Origin: Gemmatimonadota bacterium | GTDB taxonomy: Bacteria; Gemmatimonadota; Gemmatimonadetes; Gemmatimonadales; GWC2-71-9 | Length of the DNA stretch: 7,746 nucleotides | Assembly (NCBI GenBank): GCA_025360265.1 | Contig: JANYCP010000207.1 | Coordinates: forward strand, 1 to 7,746 | Direction of reading: 5' to 3' | Shown here: positions 6,633 to 7,746 of the stretch, one piece after another | How the letters are laid out: every line of letters begins with the position of its first letter | Numbering within the stretch: position 1 is the stretch's first letter | Program-made: the position numbers and the translations under genes | Notes under the pieces: generated by a model | What the model saw: the letters and a program-made list of their open reading frames with translations, nothing else | What the model was told of the DNA's origin: nothing | The model's database searches: none

Positions 6633-7664
6633 TCAGGTGGTCAGCACGCTGCGGTATTTCTCGAAGTCGTCGAGAATCCGACCGGTCCCGCGGACCACGC
6701 AGGTGAGCGGATCTTCGTCGACGTGAATCGGCAGACCGGTCTCATGCGAGAGCAACTGATCGAGTCCGCGAATCAATGCACCGCCACCGGTCATCACGAT
6801 TCCGCGATCCACAATATCCGATGCCAGCTCCGGCGGGGTGATTTCCAGTGCGCGCCGCACGGCGTCTACCACCGCCGCGATTGGCTCCTGAATCGCCTCG
6901 CGAATCTCCACCGAATGCACGCGCACCGTCTTCGGAATGCCCGAAACCAGGTCACGTCCCTTCACTTCCATCTCACGCTCTTCGTTGGCGGGGTAGGCCG
7001 AGCCGATCTTGATTTTGATCAGTTCTGCCGTGGGTTCGCCGACGAGGAGGTTGTAGTTTTTGCGCATGAAAAGCACGATCGCCTGATCGAGTTCATCACC
7101 GCCAATGCGAATCGATGTATCAGACACGATGCCCGACAACGCAATGACGGCGATCTCGGTGGTGCCACCGCCGATATCGATCACCATGTTGCCCGTGGGC
7201 GTCTCGACCGGAAGACCAACACCGATTGCTGCGGCCATCGGTTCGGCAACCATCCACACCTGTTTTGCGCCGGCGGTCTCGGCGGAGTCGCGCACCGCGC
7301 GTCGTTCCACTTCGGTGATACCGGATGGCACGGCGACGATCACCTTCGGCTTCACGCGGAAGAAGTGCTTGTCGATGATGGTCTTGAGGAAATAGCGGAG
7401 CATTTTTTCGGTCACGTCGAAGTCGGCGATCACGCCATCCTTCAACGGACGAACGGCGGTAATTCCTTCCGGTGTACGACCCAGCATCCGTTTCGCTTCG
7501 AGACCGATGCCCTTGATGCGACCTGTGGATTTTTCGATGGCGACGACCGACGGTTCATTGAGCACGATCCCTTCACCCTTGACGTAGATCAGGGTGTTGG
7601 CTGTGCCGAGATCGACCGCTATTTCATTGGCTGGGAGAAACGATCCGAACTTGAACAGATTCAC
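6633..7664 (-). CDS. mreB: Actin-like rod-shape protein MreB
   Basis: MreB is a bacterial actin that forms membrane-bound ATP-dependent filaments guiding the side-wall synthesis complex. From GTG at 7664 the protein has 343 residues, normal for MreB. Actin-fold motifs are phosphate 1 DLGTANTL (18-25), MVAEPMAAAIG (138-148) with Glu141 at the expected ATP-hydrolysis position, phosphate 2 DIGGGTTEIAV (163-173), and adenosine motif MTGGGALIRG (291-300). IVLNEPSVVAI (33-43) and ITAVRPLKDGVIADF (68-82) are typical of true MreB rather than a divergent paralogue. The start was chosen because VNLFKFGSF leads directly into the conserved core as a short membrane-binding N-terminus, and because GAGGG lies upstream. 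A TTG at 7727 would add 21 residues unlike MreB. As first gene of the block it is probably nearest the main promoter, which would lie in or beyond the right edge. Confidence 0.98.
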   Translation of the reverse strand: MNLFKFGSFLPANEIAVDLGTANTLIYVKGEGIVLNEPSVVAIEKSTGRIKGIGLEAKRMLGRTPEGITAVRPLKDGVIADFDVTEKMLRYFLKTIIDKHFFRVKPKVIVAVPSGITEVERRAVRDSAETAGAKQVWMVAEPMAAAIGVGLPVETPTGNMVIDIGGGTTEIAVIALSGIVSDTSIRIGGDELDQAIVLFMRKNYNLLVGEPTAELIKIKIGSAYPANEEREMEVKGRDLVSGIPKTVRVHSVEIREAIQEPIAAVVDAVRRALEITPPELASDIVDRGIVMTGGGALIRGLDQLLSHETGLPIHVDEDPLTCVVRGTGRILDDFEKYRSVLTT

Positions 7665-7746
7665 GAGATTGGCCGCCCTCAGAGTCGATTGCGAAGCTAA
7701 GGCTGAACGCGGAGCGGAGCAAGGCAACGCGTTGTGGCACGGGAGG
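7665..7746. other. Leader upstream of mreB, cut by window edge
   Basis: These 82 bases hold no gene I can support. Apart from the mreB ribosome site I found no convincing -35/-10 pair, no terminator hairpin and no repeat. The elongasome promoter may be here but unrecognised, or beyond the right edge. Confidence 0.4.
7676..7680 (-). promoter_or_regulatory. Ribosome binding site for mreB
   Basis: GAGGG sits 11 bases before the GTG at 7664, slightly long but acceptable spacing. It supports GTG 7664 over TTG 7727. It is the clearest purine-rich ribosome site in the window; most downstream genes instead overlap the previous stop. Confidence 0.5.

Noticed and set aside
6723..7700. A 325-codon plus-strand open frame opposite mreB
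   Set aside because: Same antisense register again; it is His/Asp-rich because MreB's Val/Ile/Ala codons are read backwards. No independent support.
7665..7727. Longer mreB from TTG at 7727
   Set aside because: It adds 21 residues unlike any MreB N-terminus, while GTG 7664 has an upstream GAGGG and the right protein length.
1..7746. CRISPR, tRNA, rRNA, transposon, toxin-antitoxin or phage-defence genes
   Set aside because: No repeat-spacer pattern, cloverleaf, terminal inverted repeats or matching protein motifs; the genes fill nearly the whole window.

Overview
The window is a tightly packed, single-direction housekeeping locus. Every gene I can support lies on the minus strand, so in transcription order it reads from the right edge to the left: mreB, mreC, mreD, mrdA (PBP2), rodA, accD, folC. 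I see no mobile element, CRISPR array, tRNA, rRNA, integrase or defence gene. The DNA is GC-rich (roughly 60% by eye) with uniform codon use, and nothing looks recently acquired. The gene content is that of a rod-shaped, Gram-negative-type bacterium. RodA has the long form with an extra pair of membrane segments and a KSWIGFG motif, which from memory resembles Bacteroidota/FCB-group RodA. Together with the high GC this makes Gemmatimonadota or a relative my best guess, but that is inference and not proven by the sequence.

Layout. 7665-7746 is a short leader upstream of mreB. 7664 down to 2140 is the elongasome (Rod complex) block: actin-like MreB, scaffold MreC, membrane protein MreD, transpeptidase PBP2 and SEDS glycosyltransferase RodA. 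Its genes are 2 nt apart or overlap by 4 nt. 2139-2042 is a 98-nt spacer, the only real gap between genes, with a weak possible promoter and an inverted repeat next to the accD ribosome site. 2041-1163 is accD, the carboxyltransferase beta subunit of acetyl-CoA carboxylase. 1166-1 is folC, folylpolyglutamate/dihydrofolate synthase. It runs off the left edge before its stop codon but is open and undamaged throughout.

How the genes fit together. MreB filaments with MreC, MreD, PBP2 and RodA insert new peptidoglycan along the cell side wall. AccD with AccA makes malonyl-CoA, the first step towards membrane and envelope fatty acids. FolC makes polyglutamylated folates for one-carbon metabolism. 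The arrangement therefore joins wall elongation to membrane-lipid supply and a growth-linked cofactor, although accD-folC may have its own regulation through the 98-nt spacer.

I do not see a new multi-gene system. The points worth a second look are within known genes: RodA has Tyr where the SEDS catalytic Asp is expected, with a nearby Gln-to-Glu change; folC has no ATG, GTG or TTG start and appears to begin at a CTG overlapping the accD stop; PBP2 has a recognisable zinc-site layout with a Cys replacing one Asp; and the accD leader can fold beside its ribosome site.
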